Shown here piece after piece: positions 23,569-31,149 of a stretch of 41,628 nt of DNA. The stretch is from contig JAEWQX010000142.1 in assembly GCA_023399035.1 (NCBI GenBank), positions 1-41,628 of the forward strand, read 5' to 3'. This stretch comes from Bacillota bacterium (GTDB lineage: Bacteria; Bacillota; Clostridia; Clostridiales; Clostridiaceae). Made by a program: the position numbers and the translations under genes. The number at the start of each line of letters is the position of its first letter. Position 1 is the stretch's first letter. Below the pieces are notes generated by a model. The model was given only the letters and a program-made list of their open reading frames with translations. It was not told the DNA's origin and made no database searches.

Positions 23569-25104
23569 ATGAAGCATAGTTTATCAAAAAGGCTTTTTGC
23601 CATAACATTATCCCTTATATCAGGCATAATGATACTTGTATTCTTTTCCCAGGCAATATTCTTTGAAAAGTTTTATTCTTATAAAAAGACTCGCTCACTT
23701 GTAAATGAAGTAAGTAAATTTCGTGATTTATATTCATTACATATTGACAGCAGTTCTCCAAAAGACAAAGGTCTTTATAATGCTTTAAAAAAATTCGAAG
23801 AAGATACCAATTCACAAATTGCCATAACTTCATTAAATGGAGATATCATGTATATTTCAAGTGAGTATAATGGCGACAGTATAGTTCCCCAGACTCTTGC
23901 AAGCTTCTGTATAGAGCTTATAAATAACAGAGATCTTATTAATGATGTTATTAAGAATTCAACAATACGATACACAAACTTTTACAGTCAGAGTAACGGT
24001 ATGAAAAAAATAGGTGTAGTAAGTCCTATGTCACTGCAGAGAAAAAATGACAGTCTTATATTTTGTGTAGCTTCAATACAGCCAATTGAAGAGGCCTCAG
24101 AAGTTATAAATGAATTTTTCTTTTATCTGTTCTTTGCACTGATTGTTGTTGCTGCAATGCTGGCACTCATATATTCAAATATGGTTTCAAAGCCGCTTGT
24201 TACACTTACATATGTGGCAGATAAGATGGCAAATATGGATTTCTCAGTAGTATGTTCAACTGAAAGAGAAGATGAAATAGGAAGCCTTGCCAATTCCCTC
24301 AATATATTATCCAATAATCTTCACAATGCTCTTATGGACCTTCAGGATAAGAATAGGAAACTTGAGGATGATATTGAAAAAGAAAGGCAGATTGAAAATA
24401 TGAGAAAAGAATTCACTGCAAATGTAAGCCATGAATTAAAAACACCTATTGGGATAATAGAAGGTTATGCTGAAGGAATAAAAGATGGAATTGTAACAGG
24501 TGAAGATGCAGTATTATACCTGGAGACAATTATTGATGAATCTAAAAAGATGAGTGTCCTCGTAACTAATATGCTTGAACTTTCAAAACTTGAATCTGGA
24601 GCCTCAAAGCCTAATTTTGAAGATTTTAACATAAACAGACTAATTGCCAAGGTGATCAAAAAGCATGAACCAGAATTTGAATCCCATAAATTCAATGTAC
24701 GCTTTAATTCATCAACTCCTTACAGCTACGTATATGCTGATGCCTTCCAGATGGAACAAGTATTTACGAACCTTATTACTAATGCTATCAAATATACTCC
24801 TCCTGGAAATGACATAAATATCAATATTGAAGAAGGACTTGATAAATTCAGACTTTCAGTTCAAAATATGGGCACAAGTATCCCTGAATCTGAAATAGCT
24901 AAACTCTTTGATAAATTCTATAGAGTTGATAAATCAAGAGAAAGGACTCAGCGTAACAGCACAGGTCTTGGCCTTTCAATCGTTAAGAATATATTAAAAC
25001 TTCATAATAGTGAATTTAATATTAGAAATATTGATGGCGGAGTTGAATTTTATTTCTACCTAGAAAAGATCGTCGTAAGTGATGATGACGATGATGAAAT
25101 ATAA
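23569..25104 (+). CDS. Sensor histidine kinase, partner of the OmpR-type regulator
   Basis: A 511-residue membrane kinase. Membrane segments are near 10-32 and 184-205, flanking an external sensor of about 150 residues with no recognised ligand motif. The HAMP linker (about 206-260) is followed by a short coiled coil. HisKA carries phospho-acceptor His288 in NVSHELKTPIGIIEGY. The HATPase domain has the N box NLITNAIKYTPPG, KLFDKFYRVDKSRERTQR and GLGLSIVKNIL. The tail is unusually acidic (VVSDDDDDDEI). It is co-transcribed with the regulator 17 bp upstream and closed by a hairpin. This architecture is common to envelope-stress and phosphate-type kinases; the signal is not inferable. Confidence 0.95.
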   Translation: MKHSLSKRLFAITLSLISGIMILVFFSQAIFFEKFYSYKKTRSLVNEVSKFRDLYSLHIDSSSPKDKGLYNALKKFEEDTNSQIAITSLNGDIMYISSEYNGDSIVPQTLASFCIELINNRDLINDVIKNSTIRYTNFYSQSNGMKKIGVVSPMSLQRKNDSLIFCVASIQPIEEASEVINEFFFYLFFALIVVAAMLALIYSNMVSKPLVTLTYVADKMANMDFSVVCSTEREDEIGSLANSLNILSNNLHNALMDLQDKNRKLEDDIEKERQIENMRKEFTANVSHELKTPIGIIEGYAEGIKDGIVTGEDAVLYLETIIDESKKMSVLVTNMLELSKLESGASKPNFEDFNINRLIAKVIKKHEPEFESHKFNVRFNSSTPYSYVYADAFQMEQVFTNLITNAIKYTPPGNDININIEEGLDKFRLSVQNMGTSIPESEIAKLFDKFYRVDKSRERTQRNSTGLGLSIVKNILKLHNSEFNIRNIDGGVEFYFYLEKIVVSDDDDDEI

Positions 25105-25106
25105 AT

Positions 25107-25145
25107 TAAGAGCTGCAGATACATATGTTTTATCTGCAGCTCTTA
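25107..25145 (+). terminator. Hairpin after the two-component operon
   Basis: A perfect 15-bp GC-containing stem (25107-25121 with 25131-25145) with a 9-nt loop, 2 bp past the kinase stop codon. The downstream TCCTTC is a poor U-tract, but the stem is strong. The gene on the other strand ends at 25275. Confidence 0.7.
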
Positions 25146-25274
25146 TCCTTCAATATAATACCGTATAAATTTTAATAAATATTAATAAAAACATTGATTA
25201 ATTGCTTATAAAAGTAAATAAGTCATTTAAACCGATCAGCTTTATTCAGTTCTTTTAAATACATTAAGCTGTTC

Positions 25275-26018
25275 TTAGATAAATCCACCATCAGCCCTTA
25301 TAATCTGTCCTGTGATGTAAGCTGATTCATCACAGCATAAAAAGACAACAAGCTTCCCTATTTCTTCACTCTTTCCAAAACGTCCTAATGGAATTTCTTC
25401 TTCAAGCTCTTTTCTTTCATCTTCTCCAAGGAATGAATTCATGCTTGTATCAATAACTCCAGGCGCAATTGCATTTACCCTTATATTAGAAGGTGCAAGT
25501 TCTTTTGCTAGAGCTTTAGTAAATAAATTTATTCCTCCCTTGGTTGCTGAATAAAGAACTTCACAAGAAGCTCCTACTTCCCCCCAAATTGAAGATATAT
25601 TTACTATGCTTCCGCTTTTTCTTGACATCATATAATTAACAACATGATTTGTTAAATACACAGGCCCTAATAAATTCACATTCATTATTCTATCAATAGA
25701 TTCCTTATCTGAATCCATAAATAATCCTACGGTGCTTATTCCTGCATTATTTACAAGGATATCGATTCTTCCCATTGTAGTAATTATTTCATCTACCATG
25801 GTTTTAGTTTTTTCATAGGAGCTTATGTCTTCCTTAATTAAAATTCCATAGCCATTTATCTTCTTTATTTCCTCTAAGGTTTCTTTTGCTCCATCATCAT
25901 CCTTTGAATAGTTAATTACAATGCTTGCTCCTTCTTTTGCAAGCTCTAATGCAATAGCTCGCCCTATTCCTCTTGATGCACCTGTAACAAGTGCAATTTT
26001 TCCGCTTAATCTTCCCAT
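25275..26018 (-). CDS. ymfI: SDR-family EF-P 5-aminopentanone reductase (YmfI-like)
   Basis: A 247-residue short-chain dehydrogenase/reductase. The cofactor motif TGASRGIG is at residues 13-20, NNAG near 90, and the Ser-Tyr-Lys catalytic set lies in NISSIWGE and YSATK. The stretch SSIWGEVGASCEVLYSATKGG is distinctive: Bacillus YmfI, which reduces the 5-aminopentanone on Lys32 of elongation factor P, has almost the same sequence there. FabG-type oxoacyl-ACP reductases are the alternative, but the match favours YmfI. There is no clear ribosome binding site before the ATG; a 9-bp hairpin lies just upstream. It is the last gene after metallophosphoesterase and dipeptidase on this strand. Confidence 0.85.
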   Translation of the reverse strand: MGRLSGKIALVTGASRGIGRAIALELAKEGASIVINYSKDDDGAKETLEEIKKINGYGILIKEDISSYEKTKTMVDEIITTMGRIDILVNNAGISTVGLFMDSDKESIDRIMNVNLLGPVYLTNHVVNYMMSRKSGSIVNISSIWGEVGASCEVLYSATKGGINLFTKALAKELAPSNIRVNAIAPGVIDTSMNSFLGEDERKELEEEIPLGRFGKSEEIGKLVVFLCCDESAYITGQIIRADGGFI

Positions 26019-26031
26019 ATATCTATACTGC

Positions 26032-26062
26032 AGATACAGGTCATGAATTTATGCCTGTATCT
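26032..26062 (-). promoter_or_regulatory. Hairpin just upstream of the ymfI-like start
   Basis: AGATACAGG (26032-26040) and CCTGTATCT (26054-26062) form a perfect 9-bp stem with a 13-nt loop, 14 nt before the ATG. No Shine-Dalgarno is visible in the remaining gap (GCAGTATAGATAT), so the hairpin could affect translation or processing. It lacks a U-tract and is unlikely to be a terminator. Confidence 0.35.
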
Positions 26063-26083
26063 ACCATGCACCACCTTTCACTA

Positions 26084-27025
26084 TTATTTAAGAGTTTCCT
26101 TAAACACTCTCCTTACATTATCATAAAACACCTTTTCAATTTCTCTTTCTGTAAAATTACACTTTTTTAAAGTATGATATAATTTATCAAATTGAGATGA
26201 ATCAGCTACTTCTACCTCATTAAGTATTCCATCAAAATCACTTCCAATACATAATACATCTATTCCGCCAATATTTTTTATATGTTCTGCATGGGCAGCT
26301 ATTGCTTCAAGGGATGCCGTTTTCTCTCCTGAACTTTCTAGAAAATCCGAGCAGAAATTCAGCCCCATAACCCCGCCTTTATTGCTTAATGCTTTTATCA
26401 TATCATCAGTTAAATTTCTAGGATGATTAGTCACTGATCTTGCATTGGAATGTGATGCAATAAATGGCTTGCTGCATATATCAAGTAAATCATAAAATCC
26501 CTTATCTGACAAATGGGATGCATCTGGCAGTATACCTAATCTTTCACACTCCCTTACAATATTAACTCCTTTTTCTGTAAGACCCTTATCCTTATACTTA
26601 AACTGATAGTTAGGATAGCCAAGATTATTTTTATAGTTCCATGTTATTGTGAGTATTCTTATTCCTTTATCATATACTTCATGAAGTTTTTTTACACTTC
26701 CCCTTACAACCTCACCTTCCTCTATGGAAAGAAAAGCACCTATTTTATTTTGTGATTCTGCTTTATCTAGTTCGTCTATATTCCTGACAAGGATAATATC
26801 TGAACTATTAGATTCTAATTCTTTCATAAATCTATCATATATCTTTGTAAATTCATTGTATGGACTAAAATTAAGCTTTTGATCCACAAATATGGCAAAT
26901 ACCTGTCCAAGACATTTTCCTTTTTTTAATTTTTCTATGTCCACTTTGCAGATGCTTTTATTCAAATGTAGATTTTCATAAAATATTCTACCTGCCGTGT
27001 CACAATGCAAATCTATAAACTTCAC
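26084..27025 (-). CDS. Membrane dipeptidase, peptidase family M19
   Basis: A 313-residue zinc dipeptidase of the renal dipeptidase (M19) family, acting on dipeptides including L-Xaa-D-Xaa. Metal-site motifs are visible: FIDLHCDT at 3-10 (His7, Asp9), LSIEEGE near 119-125 (bridging Glu), LPDASHLSDKGF and FIASHSNARSV (zinc His residues), and CIGSDFDG near the C-terminus (Asp). MGLNFCSDFL is also conserved. No signal peptide, so probably cytosolic despite the family name. The start is GTG with AGGAAGAAG upstream. The metallophosphoesterase gene ends 23 bp before, suggesting an operon. It may recycle murein or D-amino-acid peptides. Confidence 0.93.
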   Translation of the reverse strand: MKFIDLHCDTAGRIFYENLHLNKSICKVDIEKLKKGKCLGQVFAIFVDQKLNFSPYNEFTKIYDRFMKELESNSSDIILVRNIDELDKAESQNKIGAFLSIEEGEVVRGSVKKLHEVYDKGIRILTITWNYKNNLGYPNYQFKYKDKGLTEKGVNIVRECERLGILPDASHLSDKGFYDLLDICSKPFIASHSNARSVTNHPRNLTDDMIKALSNKGGVMGLNFCSDFLESSGEKTASLEAIAAHAEHIKNIGGIDVLCIGSDFDGILNEVEVADSSQFDKLYHTLKKCNFTEREIEKVFYDNVRRVFKETLK

Positions 27026-27048
27026 TAAATCTTCTTCCTTTCAACATC

Positions 27049-27966
27049 CTATTTTAGATAATCACTTATCTTTTCAGGGCCTCCTGTAACAGACTTCTTT
27101 ATATAAAGACTATTTTTATTATCAACTTCTATTTTCCACTTAACAAGACTTATCTCCCCGTTATTTATTTCTATTGAAGTTATTGCTGATGGAAATACAC
27201 AACATCCATCATTAAAATAAAGCCCTTCAGATGGAGCCGGGAATTTATCATTATGTGTGTGGCCGCATATAATCATCTTGTTTTCTTTTTTTGAAAGCTT
27301 TGATAGAATTTTATCTATCTTATCTCCCTTATCATAATTACTTGCAGGACTGGTTGGTGGCTTCATTCCTCCAATACCCTCCATAAACCTCCATAAATAT
27401 CTTACAAGGAACCTGCTCATCTTCCAGAATTCACAGTTCAACGTATCTGCCTGATGACCATGAAATGCTAATATATTCTTATTTAAAGGCAGATACTTAA
27501 GTACTGCACATTCATAAAATTTTATCTGTGAATATAAGTTTATCATTTCACATGGAAAATCATCACCCATATTATTATATACTTTTTTCTGCTTTAAGAT
27601 AAACTCTGAATGAGATTTTATAATATCATGATTTCCATAAAGGAGATAAAGCCTGTTTTTTTTATAAAATTTACCAAGTATTTTAAAAACATCATCATAG
27701 TTATAAGCAATACTTAAAATATTTTTGTTTTTCCAAAGTTCATCTCCATCACCAATTTCAATCAAGGTATAATCATTATTATAATAATAATTCAAAGCAG
27801 CCTTATATATATTTTCATTGAGCCTTAAAGAATCCTCATAACCTCCATTTCCTCTATGAACATCACTTATACATACTATTTTTGAATTATCATCAAAATT
27901 AATAATACACCCCTCACTCTCCAGTCTTGATATAAGCTCCCTGCTCTTCCTACACTTAATATCCAT
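27049..27966 (-). CDS. Calcineurin-like metallophosphoesterase
   Basis: A 305-residue phosphoesterase with all five signature blocks of the calcineurin-like family: CISDVHRGNGG (near 31-41), GDGDELW (near 72-78), LLYGNHDII (near 107-115), LAFHGHQADT (near 167-176) and ICGHTHNDKF (near 231-240). The Asp, His and Asn ligands for the two-metal site are all present. The substrate could be a phosphodiester, a phosphomonoester or a sugar-nucleotide such as in UDP-diacylglucosamine hydrolases (LpxH); LpxH itself is not expected in a Gram-positive. It is first gene of a likely operon with the M19 dipeptidase. The ribosome binding site is weak (GAAAG). Confidence 0.85.
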   Translation of the reverse strand: MDIKCRKSRELISRLESEGCIINFDDNSKIVCISDVHRGNGGYEDSLRLNENIYKAALNYYYNNDYTLIEIGDGDELWKNKNILSIAYNYDDVFKILGKFYKKNRLYLLYGNHDIIKSHSEFILKQKKVYNNMGDDFPCEMINLYSQIKFYECAVLKYLPLNKNILAFHGHQADTLNCEFWKMSRFLVRYLWRFMEGIGGMKPPTSPASNYDKGDKIDKILSKLSKKENKMIICGHTHNDKFPAPSEGLYFNDGCCVFPSAITSIEINNGEISLVKWKIEVDNKNSLYIKKSVTGGPEKISDYLK

Positions 27967-28177
27967 ATGATCACGCTTTCTATATAATATCTCACCTAAT
28001 ATACTATGGAAAAATGTATTCTAAGTTGTCACTCAATAAATCCTGCTGAAATTCATTAATATCATATACAAAATAATAACTGCATATTAATAATTGATTA
28101 TTCAAATTCATATATCGTTGTTTTCAAAGTTTAAAGGTTTTCCTTTTACTCACAGTTTTAATTATAGGAGGAAATAT

Positions 28178-28870
28178 ATGAATGAAAAAAATACTGTTTC
28201 TAATAATATATCCTGTGAATATTATGTTCCTTTAGGCAAGGCAGGATCCCTTGTAATACAGGCACCTGTTGTACTTTCACGAATAAAAATAACAATACCT
28301 CTTTCATCAAAAATAAATTTATCTAAATCATGTATGAAATTAAAGACAAAACAAAATAAAGTTTTTATCAAGAAACCGCGTTTATCTGATGAAAATAAAC
28401 TCATATTAACAGGACATATTGAAAAATTTATTTTTTACACAGATACTGATTCCAATGACATCTTAAATATAAACAATTCTAAACTATTTAATCTCTATAT
28501 TCCAATAGAAGAATATATTACTGTGAATTTCGATTAGATACCTGTAAGAAGCGAGAAAAATAATGAGTACTACTATGAAAAAGGTGATGAACCTATAAAT
28601 TACAACATGGAATCCATACAAATTATTCAAGATGACATAGAATATACTGATTCAGGATATATAAGCGAACTGACACTATGCCTTGAGTTTTCACTTACTC
28701 AGATGCAGTATGTTTTCATTCCTGAACCTGAAGGAGATGTTATTCTATTACAGCCTCATTCTAATAAACCTATAAAAAATCCAAGCAATGATAATTTTTA
28801 TTATAGTATAGGCTACGATTATTCTATGGGACTTATTGCAAATAAAACAATTGTAGATAATCTTCCATGA
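28178..28870 (+). pseudogene. Hypothetical protein gene interrupted by one in-frame TAG
   Basis: AGGAGG precedes ATG 28178 and the frame runs 119 codons to TAG at 28535-28537. After it the same frame stays open for 110 more codons to TGA at 28870, with no frameshift. The two halves together would give about 230 residues: beta-rich, no signal or membrane segment, starting MNEKNTVSNNISCEYYVPLG and ending NKTIVDNLP. The style (VPLGKAGSLVIQAPVVLSRIKI, then ITVNF*IPVRSE) resembles clostridial spore-coat/exosporium-type proteins, but I cannot assign it firmly. A CAG or GAG to TAG change is the simple cause. A shorter second frame starting at 28607 lacks a ribosome binding site. Confidence 0.7.
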
Positions 28871-28897
28871 TTCCTGATTCATATAGTTATATCTATG

Positions 28898-28947
28898 AAA
28901 AGCCATGTTTCTTGTAAAATATAAATTTTATAAGAAACATGGCTTTT
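28898..28947. terminator. Strong hairpin terminator shared by convergent genes
   Basis: A perfect 16-bp stem (28898-28913 with 28932-28947) with further AT pairing inside the loop. The plus strand ends GGCTTTTT; the minus strand ends GGCTTTTCATA. It fits as terminator for the interrupted gene and for the minus-strand kinase ending at 29002. Confidence 0.85.
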
Positions 28948-29001
28948 TAAAATAGTATAATAAAAAATACTCAATACAGACTTAATATATAATGATAAAA
29001 T

Positions 29002-30963
29002 TTATTCTATATCAGAAAGTTCCACTTTTGCCATATACCGAAGTTCTTCATTAATGCTACTATCTTCCCCCTCTTCATCAACCACAGTTATTGGAATTAT
29101 TACTTCAAAAATGCTTCCCTTGCCTTTTTCACTTTCTACAGAAATGGTGCCATTATGAAGATTAACTAATCCTTTGACTATAAAAAGCCCTAATCCATTC
29201 CCTTCATGTCTTCGATTTAAAGTATCCTCAGAACTTTGAAAGAACTTATCAAATATATGCCTCTGGACTTCTTCACTCATCCCAATACCTGTATCCTTGA
29301 TATATATATATACATTATTACTATCGTTTCTGCATTGCACATATAGTGTTCCGCCATCTATCATGCTCTTAATTGCATTTGATAGTAGGTTTAGAATAAT
29401 CCTCTCTATTGCTGTTTTATCTATTGCAGTATATACTACTTCTTCTTCAGTATCAAATACTACTTCGATATTATTTACTGCTGCAAAATCTATTATTGTT
29501 TCAGTTATATCTTCAACAACCCTTATTATATTATACATCCTAAAATTTGTACTCATTATTCCTGATTCAAGCTTTGCAACGTCAATTGAATTATTTACAG
29601 CCTTGCTGAGCCTATTGCAGTTTTTTATTATATAATTTAGCCTGGTTTTATAATAATCTTTATCATAATCATCATTGTCACACTTCATTTTTAAAAGCTT
29701 TGCTGAATTCAATATTATATTTATCGGCGTCCTAAATTCATGAGACATTAATATTATATAATCTGTCTTTATCTTATCCCTTTCAATAGCTGCAATAGCT
29801 TCAGAATTAGCTAATTCAACCTTCTTTCTATTATAAAAATTCATATAAATCAAATATGTGAGCAGCGATATTAAGCTAATAGCTGTCAACCAAAATGTAT
29901 ATATAATCCATTTAGGTAAAGCAAGGTTATATGGTTTTTTATTTATAAACTTACTATCTTCCGGCAGATTCAATGGATTTATATTATATCGTCTTATTGC
30001 TTTAAAATTAAACAATAAGGTATTTGTTGAATTAAAAGAAGGTGTAATAATATATGCCTGACTTTCAGAATCTCCATTTTCTACTGAATTCAATAGACTT
30101 GCACCTATTTGTCCAAGCTTTTCGCCATCATTTACTACTCCTCCTATAGCTCCTGCTTCTACATAATTATATAAAGTACTATATATTGGAACATCTGTTA
30201 TACTTTGAATTATTTCAATGACATTTGCTGATGAAACTACTGATTTAATTTTTTCATCTATATATGTACTGCATAAAAGTATAGCTGAATCAGAAAAATC
30301 CTCACTCTTAAGAATATCTTCCATACGGTTTATGGTATTTGATTTAAATATCTTAATTTCTATGTCTCCATTATTTTCTGGATATGTAGCTGAAATATTG
30401 GCAATTATGTTTTTAGAATAAATGCTGTCATCGCAAAAAACATAAATTTTTTTAATATTTTTATGTATTTTTTCTATTTCGTCTATACATTCTATGCATG
30501 TTTCAATATTTATTACCCCTGATAAATACTTCTTTTCTTCTTCTGTCATATCTATAATACTGTTTATTCCTACAAAAAAAACTGGCTTTTTATAAATCAC
30601 CCTCTGTTCATCAAATAGATGTGTTTTTACAATATCAAGTGATTCATCATCCATAGCAAAAATATAATCTATATTTTGATTTTCATATTTTGCATCTAGA
30701 TAATTCAAAAAAGATTCATGATATGTAAATGTATTTTTTGAATATGAATCAAGATATTCAGTTCTTATACTATTATTCTTTCCAAGAATATTTCTAAATC
30801 CTTTTAATATTGATGATTCCCATTCATTCTGATAACTGTATGAGCCTATAGCTAGTATAGTCTTTCTTTCAACATTTGACGAATAAGCTGAAATAGCTGA
30901 ACAATTAAATAGAAGCATGATACACAAAATAACTACTCTTAATCTTTTAAATTTAAACTTCAT
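29002..30963 (-). CDS. Orphan histidine kinase with periplasmic-binding-protein-like sensor
   Basis: A 653-residue membrane kinase. A signal/anchor segment (9-27) is followed by an outside domain of about 320 residues that looks like the ABC-transporter substrate-binding family (PF04392-type): KTILAIGSYSYQNEWESSILKG, IDYIFAMDDESLDIV, VFFVGINSI, IYVFCDDS and YNYVEAGAIGGVVNDGEKLGQ. A second membrane helix spans 351-376. HisKA has His408 in LMSHEFRTPINIIL and HATPase has NLLSNAIKSMIDGG, IKDTGIGMSEEVQ, and GNGLGLFIVKGLV. No receiver domain and no adjacent response regulator, so its partner lies elsewhere. The start lacks a strong ribosome binding site (GATGGTG). Confidence 0.92.
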   Translation of the reverse strand: MKFKFKRLRVVILCIMLLFNCSAISAYSSNVERKTILAIGSYSYQNEWESSILKGFRNILGKNNSIRTEYLDSYSKNTFTYHESFLNYLDAKYENQNIDYIFAMDDESLDIVKTHLFDEQRVIYKKPVFFVGINSIIDMTEEEKKYLSGVINIETCIECIDEIEKIHKNIKKIYVFCDDSIYSKNIIANISATYPENNGDIEIKIFKSNTINRMEDILKSEDFSDSAILLCSTYIDEKIKSVVSSANVIEIIQSITDVPIYSTLYNYVEAGAIGGVVNDGEKLGQIGASLLNSVENGDSESQAYIITPSFNSTNTLLFNFKAIRRYNINPLNLPEDSKFINKKPYNLALPKWIIYTFWLTAISLISLLTYLIYMNFYNRKKVELANSEAIAAIERDKIKTDYIILMSHEFRTPINIILNSAKLLKMKCDNDDYDKDYYKTRLNYIIKNCNRLSKAVNNSIDVAKLESGIMSTNFRMYNIIRVVEDITETIIDFAAVNNIEVVFDTEEEVVYTAIDKTAIERIILNLLSNAIKSMIDGGTLYVQCRNDSNNVYIYIKDTGIGMSEEVQRHIFDKFFQSSEDTLNRRHEGNGLGLFIVKGLVNLHNGTISVESEKGKGSIFEVIIPITVVDEEGEDSSINEELRYMAKVELSDIE

Positions 30964-31061
30964 ATAATAACACCATCACATTTAAAATATTTATTTATAC
31001 TATCTTTTGATAAAATAATATTCAATATTCACATTTGTGATTTATTATAGGTAAACATAAA

Positions 31062-31131
31062 TCAGCTTATGCGACTACTTAGATAACATAATTCAATAAT
31101 AAAATGTTATTTTTATAGCAGCATAAGCTGA
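31062..31131 (-). terminator. Compound hairpin after gshF
   Basis: TCAGCTTATGC (31062-31072) pairs perfectly with GCATAAGCTGA (31121-31131). A second stem, ATAACAT/ATGTTAT, forms inside the loop. It begins 19 bp past the gshF stop. The minus-strand U-tract (GATTTATGTTTA) is weak. Confidence 0.6.
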
Positions 31132-31149
31132 ATTTTATATTAAATCTTA

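Noticed and set aside
28535..28537. Pyrrolysine-coding TAG
   Set aside because: Pyrrolysine insertion needs pyl genes and is rare outside methylamine users; none are visible, and a nonsense mutation is simpler.
28607..28870. Separate small gene of 87 codons
   Set aside because: It lies in the same frame as the upstream gene, is separated only by one TAG, and its ATG has no ribosome binding site. It is better read as the C-terminal part of the interrupted gene.
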